From: Nothopassalora personata
Taxonomy: Eukaryota > Ascomycota > Dothideomycetes > Mycosphaerellales > Mycosphaerellaceae
DNA: 64,000 nt
Reading direction: 5' to 3'
Assembly (NCBI GenBank): GCA_033816765.1
Contig: CM066293.1
Coordinates: 1,860,001 to 1,924,000 of the forward strand
Made by a program: the position numbers and the translations under genes. Position 1 is the first letter of the stretch. Every line of letters begins with the position of its first letter. The notes under the pieces were generated by a model, which was not told the origin of the DNA, did not search any database, and saw only the letters and a list, made by a program, of their open reading frames with translations. Below, in pieces: positions 1 to 9,329 of the stretch.

Positions 1-1219
1 TCAAAGATGTGGCATTCGAGGAAAGGGAAGTTCCGAAGCTTCGCGATGCGCATGATGTGCGCGTACACGTTCAGCAGACCGGTATCTGTGGCTCAGATGT
101 CCATTACTGGTGAGTGTCGGGAAATTCGATCTCACACCAGACTGAACGCTGATACATGATGAGTCGCAGGCAAAGAGGCAGAATCGGTATGGCCTTGAGC
201 CAGTCGAAGCTGCAGGAAGCCACTGATGTTTTCTAGGCGACTTCGTCCTAAACAGTCCGATCATCCTCGGTCACGAGTCCGCTGGTACCGTTGTCGAGGT
301 CGGCAGTGCCGTCAAGAACGTCAAGCCAGGCGATCGAGTCGCCATCGAGCCTGGAGTCCCCTGCAGACATTGCGATTACTGCCGTTCAGGAGCATATAAC
401 CTCTGTCCAGATACGATTTTCGCAGCAACGCCACCCTGGGATGGCACCCTCGCCAAATACTACATCGTTGCAAGCGATTATGTGTATCCGATCTCGGATC
501 ATATGACAATGGAGCAAGGAGCGCTAGTAGAGCCGACCGCAGTTGGTGTGCAGATCACGAAGACGGCGGACCTTAGAGCTGGTCAGACCGTGCTGGTTAT
601 GGGATGCGGTACGATTGGAGTCATGTGCCAGGCGATAGCAAAGGCATACGGCGCGAAGAAAGTCATCGGCGTTGATGTCGTGCAGTCAAGGCTCGATTTC
701 GCCAAGACTTTTGGCGCTGATGAGGTTTACCTGCCGTTCAGAGCAGCTGACGGCGCAGAGCCTGTGAGCCATGCGGAGAAAGTTGCCAACGACATCAAGG
801 AGAAGTTCTCGTTGCCAGAAGGTGCAGATGTTGTTCTAGAGTGCACAGGAGCAGAACCATGTATCCAAGCTGGGATCTTCGCGGCCAAGAAAGGCGGCAC
901 CTACGTCCAAGCAGGAATGGGCCGTGAGAACGTGGTAAGTCTGAGGAAACACCTCTGGCAGATGTGCCCGAAGCTGACGGCGGATAATTAGGTATTTCCC
1001 ATCACCACGGCCTGCATTCGAGCGCTCAATATCAAAGGCTCAATTCGCTACACCAGTGGATGCTACCCACAGGCTGTGGACCTGGTAGCCTCAGGGAAAA
1101 TTGATGTGGAGAGGCTGATCACGAATCGTTTTCAATTTGAAAAGGCAGAAGATGCATTTGAACTCGTCAAAGCCAGTAAGCCGGACGTGTTCAAGGTCAT
1201 GATAGCAGGCGTAGAATAA
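1..1219 (+). CDS. Xylitol dehydrogenase-like zinc MDR alcohol dehydrogenase, 5' end missing
   Basis: Exons 1-109, 170-186, 237-934 and 992-1219 splice to one open frame of 349 codons plus TAA; the start lies outside the window. The product would be a cytosolic NAD-dependent polyol dehydrogenase (xylitol to D-xylulose) of the zinc medium-chain family. Seen: the catalytic-zinc segments ICGSDVHYW and GHESAG; the structural-zinc cluster PCRHCDYC followed by NLC; the Rossmann motif GCGTIG; the C-terminal KPDVFKVMIAGVE. The stretch FAATPPWDGTLAKYY resembles xylitol dehydrogenase more than L-arabinitol dehydrogenase. Exon 2 is only 17 nt and restores HYW-QRGRIG-DF. The ATG at 482 is internal and not the start, because homology runs through it. 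The next gene, a sugar porter in the same direction, fits a role in pentose or polyol use. Substrate preference is inferred. Confidence 0.9.
170..186 (+). other. 17-nt micro-exon of the xylitol dehydrogenase gene
   Basis: It lies between intron 1 (110-169, GTGAGT...CAG) and intron 2 (187-236, GTATGG...TAG). It supplies the residues between the HYW zinc motif and GDF that every family member has. Without it, exon 1 joined to exon 3 goes out of frame. Confidence 0.8.
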
Positions 1220-1621
1220 CACTACAAGCATGGAATTGACAGCCGGAGTGAAATAATAATCATGGCATGAGATGGCATGACTGCTCAAGCTACAGCCATG
1301 CACCGATCTCGCGTAAAGGATCGTAGAGGTGATGTGCAGCAACACCGAACTCGGCCTCAATGATGCCGAACAAGCGACAGTGTGCAGGATATCATCTTCC
1401 CAGACGAGAAAGTATGGCCCCTCCAGGATTTCAATGCAGATCTGCGGAGACGAGTCCTCAACCCCAAACTTGGTCGCGGGTTGGCAAGTGTGGTGGCATG
1501 ATGCCGCCGAATGCCGTGGATCTCAACGGGAAGACGTTGGGCTCGGTTCGGTCGAGTATAGGAACTGCAACATCCCCATATTGTCACAACATGCGCTCTC
1601 AGCGGTCGTGTGTTGGGCAAC
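1220..1621. other. Intergenic region upstream of the sugar porter
   Basis: About 400 nt between the dehydrogenase stop and the sugar-porter start. The short frames here look like chance. It should hold the terminator of the first gene and the promoter of the second, but I see no clear TATA box or terminator. A start at 1610, twelve nt upstream of the chosen ATG, is equally possible. Confidence 0.5.
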
Positions 1622-3641
1622 ATGCTGAAGAACGAACACATTGTCGGACGTGCACTTGCGGAGGTCTTGCCAAATAACGAGAGATGGTGGTTCTCAGTAC
1701 CGCATCTCCTATCGTTGAATCTGATTCTCCTTGTACCGTTGGTCTCGAGCAGTGTCGCTGGATACGATGGCTCATTGGTGCGTCTTGAAAATCTCATGGC
1801 ACTCTAGCTTCCGGTTCGCTGATGCACATCGATCTCATAGATGAACGGGCTCCAGGCTGTAAGTCGTTCCCAAACCTCCTGTCCGCATCGTGCTGACAGC
1901 AGCTCTTACAGTTACAGCAGTGGAAAGATTACTTCGATAGCCCGAGCGGGGCCTTGCTTGGTATAGTCAACGCCGCACAATCTCTAGGCTCAGTGGTCGC
2001 GTTGCCGATCGTGGGCACCTTCTCAGATCGATATGGCCGCAAAGCGGTGTTGTTCACAGGCATAGTGGGCGTCATCGTTGCAACCGTGGTACAGGCGACG
2101 TCAACGACGCTCGCTCAGTTCATTGTCTCGCGCTTCGTGGTAGGCGCTGCAGGCATGTTCTCTGCTCAACCCGCTCCACTGCTGCTTGCTGAACTTGCCT
2201 ATCCGACACATCGAGCCAAGTACACGTCAGCATACTGGACTCTCTACTACCTCGGAGCAATCTTGGCGTCGTGGACCACTTTCGGATGCCAGAGTTACAC
2301 GTCGACTTGGGCTTGGCGCATCCCCACGATTCTCCAGGCTGGCTTTCCTGCGGTGCAGCTTTCCTTCTTCTGGTGGCTCCCAGAATCACCTCGATGGCTA
2401 GTGTCCAAAGATCGTCACCAGGAGGCGCTTCAGATACTGGCGAAATATCACGCCGCAGGCGATGCGCAAAGTCCACTAGTCCGCCATGAGATGCGGGAGA
2501 TTGTTGATACCATCAAATTAGAGCAGGAGTCCAGGTCCACCGGGTGGTTGACCCTCTTCGCGACACCGGGAAACCGAAAGAGACTCTTCATCGCTGTGTC
2601 CCTGGGAGCCATGGCCCAGTGGAATGGCATTGGAGGTGTGGATGGCCCCTAAGTCGTCTTGTGACGCCGCGCTGACGAATGGGGCAGTGGTGTCGTACTA
2701 CTTGACCCTCGTCCTGGATACTGTCGGCATTACCGATCCATTCATGCAGACTCTCATCAACGGGCTGCTTCAGGTAGGACCGTGGACTGCCGCAGAGGCT
2801 AACGAGCAATGAGCTGATTAAGACTCCAGATCTTCAATTTCGTTGTTGCACTAACAGCCGCTTTCCTCGTGGACCGCCTTGGAAGAAGAACGCTCTTCAA
2901 TTTCTCCGGGGTAGTCATGCTTCTGTCATACGTCGTATGGACGGCATGCTCCGCAGGTATGTTGGGCCGTCCAGTAAGTATGGCACTGGCTAACAAGTGC
3001 ATCAGTCAACAACAACACGGGCTCACAGCCAGCTGGTATCGTTGTCATCGTGTGCCTTTTCATCTTTTATCTTGGCTACGATTGCTCGTACACTCCTCTG
3101 CTGTAAGACTGCTCGTTCCAGAGCGAATCTCGGAGTAGAGGGCCTCTCTGACCTAGAGCAGTATGTCTTACCCGACAGAGATCTTCCCGTTCTGGACGAG
3201 GTAAGTAAAATTCATGTGAGACTGCTGGACTGCATGCTAACGCTCTGTCAGGTCGAAAGGACTGACCTGCGAGCTGCTGTCGATCTATTGCTCGCTTGTC
3301 ATCGCTGTAAGCATGACCGACGATAGATTGCATGCTAGAATGCATGATAGACGGCAACGACTGATCACATCTGATCGCAGGCATTCGTCAACCCCATAGG
3401 CCTCGAAAGGATTGGCTGGCGATACTACATCGTCTTCTGCTGTCTGCTTGTGGTGTTCCTGGCAATTACCTACTTCTTTTTTCCAGAGACGCGAGGTCAC
3501 TCTCTAGAAGAGATCGCAGTAGTATTCGATGGACCCGGAGATGAGCATGACCGAGCCGAAGAAGAACGGGAGGTGAAGACACGGAAACGCAGTCTCGCCA
3601 AGAGCTGCTATGAAGAGCGTTTAGAGTTGCGCTCAGCATAA
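1622..3641 (+). CDS. MFS sugar porter (lactose permease/hexose transporter type)
   Basis: Nine exons (1622-1777, 1841-1858, 1912-2635, 2688-2773, 2830-2956, 3006-3102, 3162-3200, 3252-3306, 3381-3641) total 1,563 nt, or 520 aa, the usual size for this family. The protein should be a 12-helix plasma-membrane sugar/H+ symporter. Sugar-porter signatures are in order: GYDGSLMNGLQ after helix 1, DRYGRKAV in loop 2-3, the PESPRWL motif after helix 6, DRLGRRT in loop 8-9, and PETRGHSLEE after helix 12. A charged tail (EHDRAEEEREVK) follows. Exon 2 is 18 nt. Introns are 50-74 nt. The start could also be the in-frame ATG at 1610. Its position after a xylitol dehydrogenase suggests pentose or polyol uptake, but the sequence does not fix the substrate. 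It converges on the next gene, 237 nt away. Confidence 0.88.
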
Positions 3642-3878
3642 TCGCGGAATGAGTCTCGTCGAGATGACGGGATTTCCGTACGTACTTGTTACTTCGCGAC
3701 TGGGATTCCGAGTCGGTGCAGCGAGTCTTGATTAACATGCACCATGAAACCTCAAGTGGGCACAGGTCGACTGTATGCAACAGTTGTTTACTTCCCAGAG
3801 TATGCCGATGATCATGGGTATCTTGGCTTCTGGTTGTCGAGTCATCCGGCCCATTGCACCGCTAGAATGTGCTACTTT

Positions 3879-5299
3879 TCACTCTGCTTCCTGGACGACA
3901 GCAGCGAACGCCCTCTCCATGAGATCCAGACCCTCTACGATCTGCTCCCGAGAGCTGTTGAGTGGCGGACCGATACGAAAGACTGATCCGCTCTGCAGTT
4001 GACACCATATGCCCATGCTCCACATGGCTCGAGCCAGTCGATGTGCAAGCTCTGGATCTGCTGCTTTACTACTTCGACTGGCAACAATTTCGATTCCTGC
4101 CATCAACCCCCGACCTCGAACATCACCAATACATCCGAATTTGTCTTGAAGTTTGCGCAGTCCCTCGAGCAATTGCGAGCCTCGCTCGCAAGCGTTCAAA
4201 ATGAGCCCATCTCTCAAGACAACTTCTAATGTCTTGTCTCCCACAGCCGCCATCATGGGCTCGTTTGTGTGTGTAGTGAAGAACAAGAAACCGTTCTGCT
4301 TGCAGACTGCATCAATCTTCGCACTAGTGACCACGGCACTGAGTGGAAGTCCAATTGCAAGTGGCTTACTCAGCGTCAGGATGTCAGGCACAACATCTTC
4401 ATGACTAAATGCAAACAGCTCGCCCGTCCGCCCAAGGCCAGTCTGCGCCTCGTCCACAATCAGGAGCATTCCGCGGGTTTCACAATGCTGCTTCAAAGCG
4501 TTGAGGTATCTGTCAGGCAGCGCATGAATGCCCCCATCACCCTGGATGCACTCAACGATACATGCAGCAAGCGACCCACACGAAGCCTGATCTATCATGT
4601 GCCAGCCGTAGGAGAGTTCGGTTTCCCAATCGTGCGTGCCATCTGGATGTCGGAAAATGGAATGATAGGCATTAGGTTGGGGTAACATAAATTGCCCGGG
4701 CATGGTTGGACCTACGATGGAATTAGCTTTTCACATTTCTGTTTGTTCTTCGCGACTGGTTTACCATGCCCTGCACGACCTGCGTGGTATTGAGCCGCCT
4801 GTGATTGGCTCGTCATTCCATGCCAGGACTGGCCCAGCGCAACAATCTCGAATTTACCGGTATAAAGCTTCGCCATACGAATGGCAGCTTCATTCGATTC
4901 GGATCCTGTACTATAGAAAACTGCTTTGTCCAGTGCAGACGGCAACAGAGAGGTCAACCGATTAGCCAAGCCAAGCACGGGTTCCGACAGCATGCACGAG
5001 GACAGGTGATCCAGGGTCATCGATGCGATGTGAAGGGTGGAAGCGATTTCCTCGTGGCAGTGACCCAATATGGAACACATCTACTGCGGAAATCTGATCA
5101 GCGCTTGATTGAACTGTACTTGGAACAGCGTACGAACCTGCCCAGAGGTCCAATCAAGAATTCGGCGGCCATCTGCTGTGTATATATATGATCCCTTGCT
5201 CCTGACGATAACGTCAGGCACTATAGCAGCACCATAATTTGCTAGGGCGTCTGAACTCCGTGGCGACTTAGTGGAGCCCTGCATGATCCGACCTGGCAT
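3879..5299 (-). CDS. Class III PLP aminotransferase, 2,2-dialkylglycine decarboxylase type
   Basis: Exons 5299-5138, 5080-4765 and 4711-3879 join to 1,311 nt (436 aa plus stop), close to bacterial dialkylglycine decarboxylase. A PLP fold-type I enzyme. Seen: RRILDWTSGQMCSILGHCH near the N-terminus (the first intron splits Q and M), TGSESNEAAIRMA for the cofactor phosphate, SWHG, IVDEAQTGLGRTG with the cofactor-binding Asp, and TLSKPLAIGLPLSA with the presumed Schiff-base Lys. The usual SKTLGAG reads SKPLAIG here, so specificity may differ. The start at 5299 is the first ATG of the open frame; a second Met lies five codons on. It is divergent from the drug-type MFS gene across 646 nt, so the two may share control. 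An omega-aminotransferase role is also possible. Confidence 0.86.
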
Positions 5300-5945
5300 T
5301 TCCCCTTACTGTTGAAGTGGTGGTGCGCAGAAACACCATACAGTCCAGGATGAAGGGTGTGCTCAATGTCGAATAGCGGTCTCCGAGGTTGCGAACGAAG
5401 ATGTTCTTCGAGACGACTGTCGAACTACCTTGGAAAATGTCCAGTCCCTCTTCACGAAAGCATATCCTGTGGCGCGATCGCCCATCGAACGCACTAGCTC
5501 TAAAGCGCCCAAGCGCCTTGCCGTTTCGCGGCATTGCAGAGCAGTGAAGACCCTTGTCCACGGCCGATGTACGAGCTACTGATGTCAGAACCCAATGAAA
5601 AAGATCGGTCTATCCTTAACCTGGGACATTTGACGCCGGGCTCTCTCAACTTCGTAGCATCCTATGGTGATCCTCGAACCAGGGAAGACAAAGCCCAGCA
5701 GTGCTCCGAGTTGACTTTGTAAAACAGCCTCAACGGTCGACAGATTGGATGGTTGGCACATGCCACACGTCGACGGACTACCCGATCAGGACGAATGACC
5801 AGCCGCGATCTCGATGGTGTCCACACGCGCTTATGTAGCCGTAAACTACGTATGTTTGACCGTCATCTTAACCTTTCCAATTTCCGCTCTCGCCTTGGAT
5901 GGACTTCACAACAAGTCTTGAACACAATCAAGAACTTTTGTCGAG
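5300..5945. promoter_or_regulatory. Shared divergent upstream region of the aminotransferase and MFS genes
   Basis: A 646-nt gap between two head-to-head genes, with no coding frame I believe. Any control sites for both genes should lie here. I recognise no specific operator, so co-regulation is an inference from layout only. Confidence 0.4.
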
Positions 5946-7697
5946 ATGCCAGCCAGAGTCCCTGGGGCTGTTCGAAACGCACTTGGCAATCGTGGACTAA
6001 GTCTCGACGATGATAATAATGTGCGTTGGGACGAGAGTGCATCTTCGCATCCAAAGCAATGGTCGACGTCGAGAAAGCTCTACGACACTGGAGTCCTGAC
6101 ACTATTCATTACACTTAGGTTAGCTCAGCCCTGTCCAGTTTGCGGAGATGTTCGACTGATGATTGGCCTCAGTGCACTTTTGGGCAATGTTGGCGTGTGT
6201 CTCGTCTCGATAATTCGTCGTATGTTAGTTCCAACTAATCGTCTGCAGACATCGATTGCACGCGAAGCATCTGCCGATCTCGGTATCAACTCTGTTGTGG
6301 CCAGTCTTATCTTCGCAAGCTTGTGAGTCCGCAACGCATCCAACTACCAAGTCCTCCGAAATGATCTAATGTTTCGGAGGTTCTTCTACGGCCAAGCCGT
6401 CGGAGGCCTCTTCTTACCACCGTATACTGAGACATTCGGACGCAAACGCACCCACATCATCGCAAGCGCAGGTTACGCTGGATTTTGTGCCATCTGTGGT
6501 GTCAAGCATGTCGCTGCGATCGCCGTGGGTCGGTTTGTATGCGGTTTCCTGTCCGCCGTTCCCACGGTGGTCGGTTCAGGCTCGATCGAAGACATGTGGC
6601 CCATCAGGCCGCGCATCCTGGCTATCGATATCTGGATTAAAGGGTCGATTGTTGGAATCGCGCTGGGGCCATGCTTTGCGACTTATATAGGGTCTTCGAA
6701 GCTTGGATGGTGAGGACGCCTCTGGACCTCCTTGCTGATGGATGGTGCTATGCTAACGCGTGTTCCAGGCCTTGGGCCTTCTGGATCGGCGCTATCGGAC
6801 TTGCTGCCGTCAGCATACTATTCTTCTGGACTAAGGAGAGCCGCCCCAATATCATCATTCAGCGCCAAGTCGCCGACATACGGAAGACCACAAACTACGA
6901 CGACATCAATGCAAACATTCGAGATCAGCTCCCATCAATCAAGACCTTCACGACGACAATGATGATCCGTCCTGTCATCTTCTTCTTTTCGGAGCCAATC
7001 GTGTTCGCGGTGACGATCATGAGCGCTACGGTTTTCTCGTCGATTTACCTCATCACCGAGGGCTTGCAAATCACTTATGAGGAGTTTGGGTACACCGAAC
7101 GGCAGGCTTCTTTGATTTTCATCACCTGGATCATCGGTCTCTGTCTCACGATCCCGCTTCGCATCCTTGACTGGCAGATCGTCTCGCGGCGTATCCAGCG
7201 AAAAGCTACCGTCCTACCGGAGGATAAAATTACCGGCTTCTACGTCGCTGCACCGATCTTGCCTTTGGCATTGTGGTGGTTTGCGTGGACTGTGCCGCCC
7301 TACGTAAGTGGCTCCGCACTTGTCTTCTAGCCGTATGTCGCACTGACAGAACGACACCTACCAGGCGCCGAACCTCTCCCCTTTCATCTCTCTGACCTCC
7401 CTCGTCTTCGTCGGCGCCTGCCTGAACGAATTCGACGGGATTCTTCAAGGATATCTCACAGACGCATACACACTGTACGCCGCATCGGCGAACGCTCCTC
7501 TCGCTTTCATCCGAGGTCTGATGTCTGGTTCGTTTCCCTTGTTCGGCGCAATCATGTTTCGGGGTTTGGGGAGTAACATCAGTGGGTCCATCATGGCTTC
7601 GATCGCAACTGTGTTCTGCTGTGTTGCCTTTTGGTTCTGGAAGTATAATGTACGGATACGGCAGAATAGTTCGTGGGCGACGCATTATAGTGATTGA
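5946..7697 (+). CDS. MFS transporter, DHA1 drug/H+ antiporter-like
   Basis: Exons 5946-6118, 6173-6194, 6249-6322, 6380-6709, 6769-7303 and 7365-7697 total 1,467 nt, giving 488 aa. The protein should have 12 membrane helices with a cytoplasmic N-terminus of the type seen in fungal multidrug and polyamine exporters (NVRWDESASSHPKQWS). Seen: the motif-A loop GRKRTH, VGRFVCGFLSAVPTVVG (helix 4 region), SIEDMWPIRPR, and the linker ESRPNIIIQR before helix 7. The first two introns are both exactly 54 nt, so the unspliced frame stays open. I chose splicing because it restores the compact helix-1 region TLFITLSALLGNVGTSIA. Exon 2 is 22 nt. Intron 6195-6248 has a good branch-point-like CTAAT. The substrate is unknown. 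Confidence 0.85.
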
Positions 7698-8884
7698 TGG
7701 GGGGTTATAGCGTGTTTTCAGTCCCATCGGTACTGAAGCGCGACTGCATTCTGAGGTTGAAGACGGAAGACATTCCCTGGTATACCCTGAGTGTTCAACG
7801 AGTCCCGTCGCGGTATGTTTCAATACCCAGTAGCTTTGCAGCACCAATGTTGTTACTCAAGTCGTAGAACCGACTTGTCGCTGACCGATATGCGCGCATA
7901 GATCCAGGACGTGACTGAGCACGATGTCTTTGTCGTCAAGTGAACGGCTGTACCATGTCGATGCGGCAAGTAATCATTCCCCGGACTTAGAACACTCCCT
8001 TTGTGCCTTCAAGACCATCATGACCACATAGCCATGAATTAGCCAGTAATCCTCACGCAGACTGAAGTGCAAAAGCCCCTCTCCCCGTCTGGTTACACCT
8101 GGCAGACTGCCAGTAACCTGATAGTTCGAATTAACGACAGCTGTCGTGTCACTCTGGATGAAACAGCCCACATCAAGCACTTCAAACTTGTAGCCTGGAT
8201 TCGTGATGGTAATTTATAGTGGAAGACATAGGTCTTCCTGTAGGTTGAGCACTGCACCTGTGAGTGGTGCCTGTATTGCCTGCGTTCAGCATAAGGAGAC
8301 ATTTTGAGGATCGAATTGCCGCACGTTGACGGCGTCGCCCATTTCTTGCGCTGCAGTTTCCAGATGTTGTCACAATTCAAGCTGACTTTTGAACCAAGAG
8401 TGAATCGGGGTGGCGTATGTGGCCATCTGGCAATGTTGCTTCCGTCTACAGCCGCAGCTTGGGCTATCATCGTGGAATGTCGACGTCTGCTCAGAGGGCA
8501 ACTCCGCTGCTGCGCACGGAAAAGTGCTGTCAGAAGTTATGAGTAGTCAGAGTTGAATGTGCCAACTCGCATTCACATGTTCAGGTCACCAGCGATTCCA
8601 ACAAAGAAATGTCGACCACGCTTCTAGTTAACATCGATTGTCGGAACTCTCCTGGCAGCCAGTAATTGTTTCAGCTGTTCCGTCTCGGCCCTGCGCTTCA
8701 TAGTGGCACTGCTGTAGGCTCAATCTTGCGTAATGAAGGTCAAGACCACTCTGTTTCCGTGGCTGGCTGAAGCAATGCTGTCGGCTAGATGTTATATCCT
8801 AGTGGTACTCGCGTCACAGAGTATGGTCGCTAAGAGCTAGCATGGATCTATCATCGCCTAAATGTTGTGAATTAGGTGACTAGT
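7698..8884. other. Gene-poor, unmutated gap before the transposon block
   Basis: About 1.2 kb with normal CA/TG content and no intact gene. A minus-strand remnant is listed separately. From about 8560 to 8884 I see nothing coding. The copia TSD ctagt ends at 8884. RIP-type changes do not enter this gap. Confidence 0.6.
7974..8250 (-). pseudogene. Possible remnant of an unidentified gene
   Basis: The minus strand has a protein-like frame (ITITNPGYKFEVLDVGCF, then VTGSLPG and EDYWLIHGYVVMMVLKA) ending at 7974. One stop interrupts it near 8217, and I find no convincing start or partner exon. I do not recognise the family. It may be a decayed gene or a spliced gene whose 5' exons I could not place. 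It could also be chance. Confidence 0.25.
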
Positions 8885-9090
8885 TGTCACGATCCAAGCG
8901 TGCACTGGCGCTGCAGCCTAATCAAACCTGAGGCAGCAGCGGCCAAGAATCAGGTGACATTGATTAGTCACCTGCAGCCTTTCCACAAGCAGCCCTTTCA
9001 ATTCTAGCTTAGATACATGCAATCTACTACCTGCTTTTAAAACACCTTTATAAGCCTATTTTATAACTTCTAACCACTTGTAACGTGATA
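8885..9090 (+). repeat. Copia-1 5' LTR (206 bp)
   Basis: Starts TGTCACGATC and ends GTGATA. Its first ~130 bp keep CA/TG pairs that are TA in the 3' LTR (CTGCAG versus CTATAG twice). Its last ~50 bp are mutated where the 3' LTR is not (TATAAG versus TATGAG). The RIP boundary therefore runs through this LTR. Confidence 0.93.
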
Positions 9091-9104
9091 GTTATGAGCC
9101 CGGC
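9091..9104 (+). promoter_or_regulatory. Copia-1 primer-binding site for a half initiator tRNA-Met
   Basis: GTTATGAGCCCGGC follows the LTR directly. It is complementary to the anticodon loop and arm of initiator tRNA-Met (CTCATAAC core), not to a tRNA 3' end. This is the internal-cleavage priming known from Drosophila copia. Confidence 0.75.
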
Positions 9105-9329
9105 AGGCGCTTACTAACGTTCGCTACATAAAATGAAGCCCTAGAGCAGATTTTACATCGTCATCAAAAACCAGTGGGATCTATTATTATCCTATTAACA
9201 ACCATTGTATAGCAGTGTAGTAACCCTAGTGGACCTATAGGAACTTTCATTAGGCCCATTAACACCGTTATAGCGACTACCGAGACACCCGGTAGTACCG
9301 GTGCTTTGCCGCACGCTACTATCGTTCTT

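Noticed and set aside
482..991. ATG at 482 as start of a short dehydrogenase.
   Set aside because: Conserved zinc-binding sequence continues upstream in the same frame to the window edge.
7230..7847. 205-codon minus-strand frame.
   Set aside because: Antisense to the last exons of the MFS gene, no recognisable motif.
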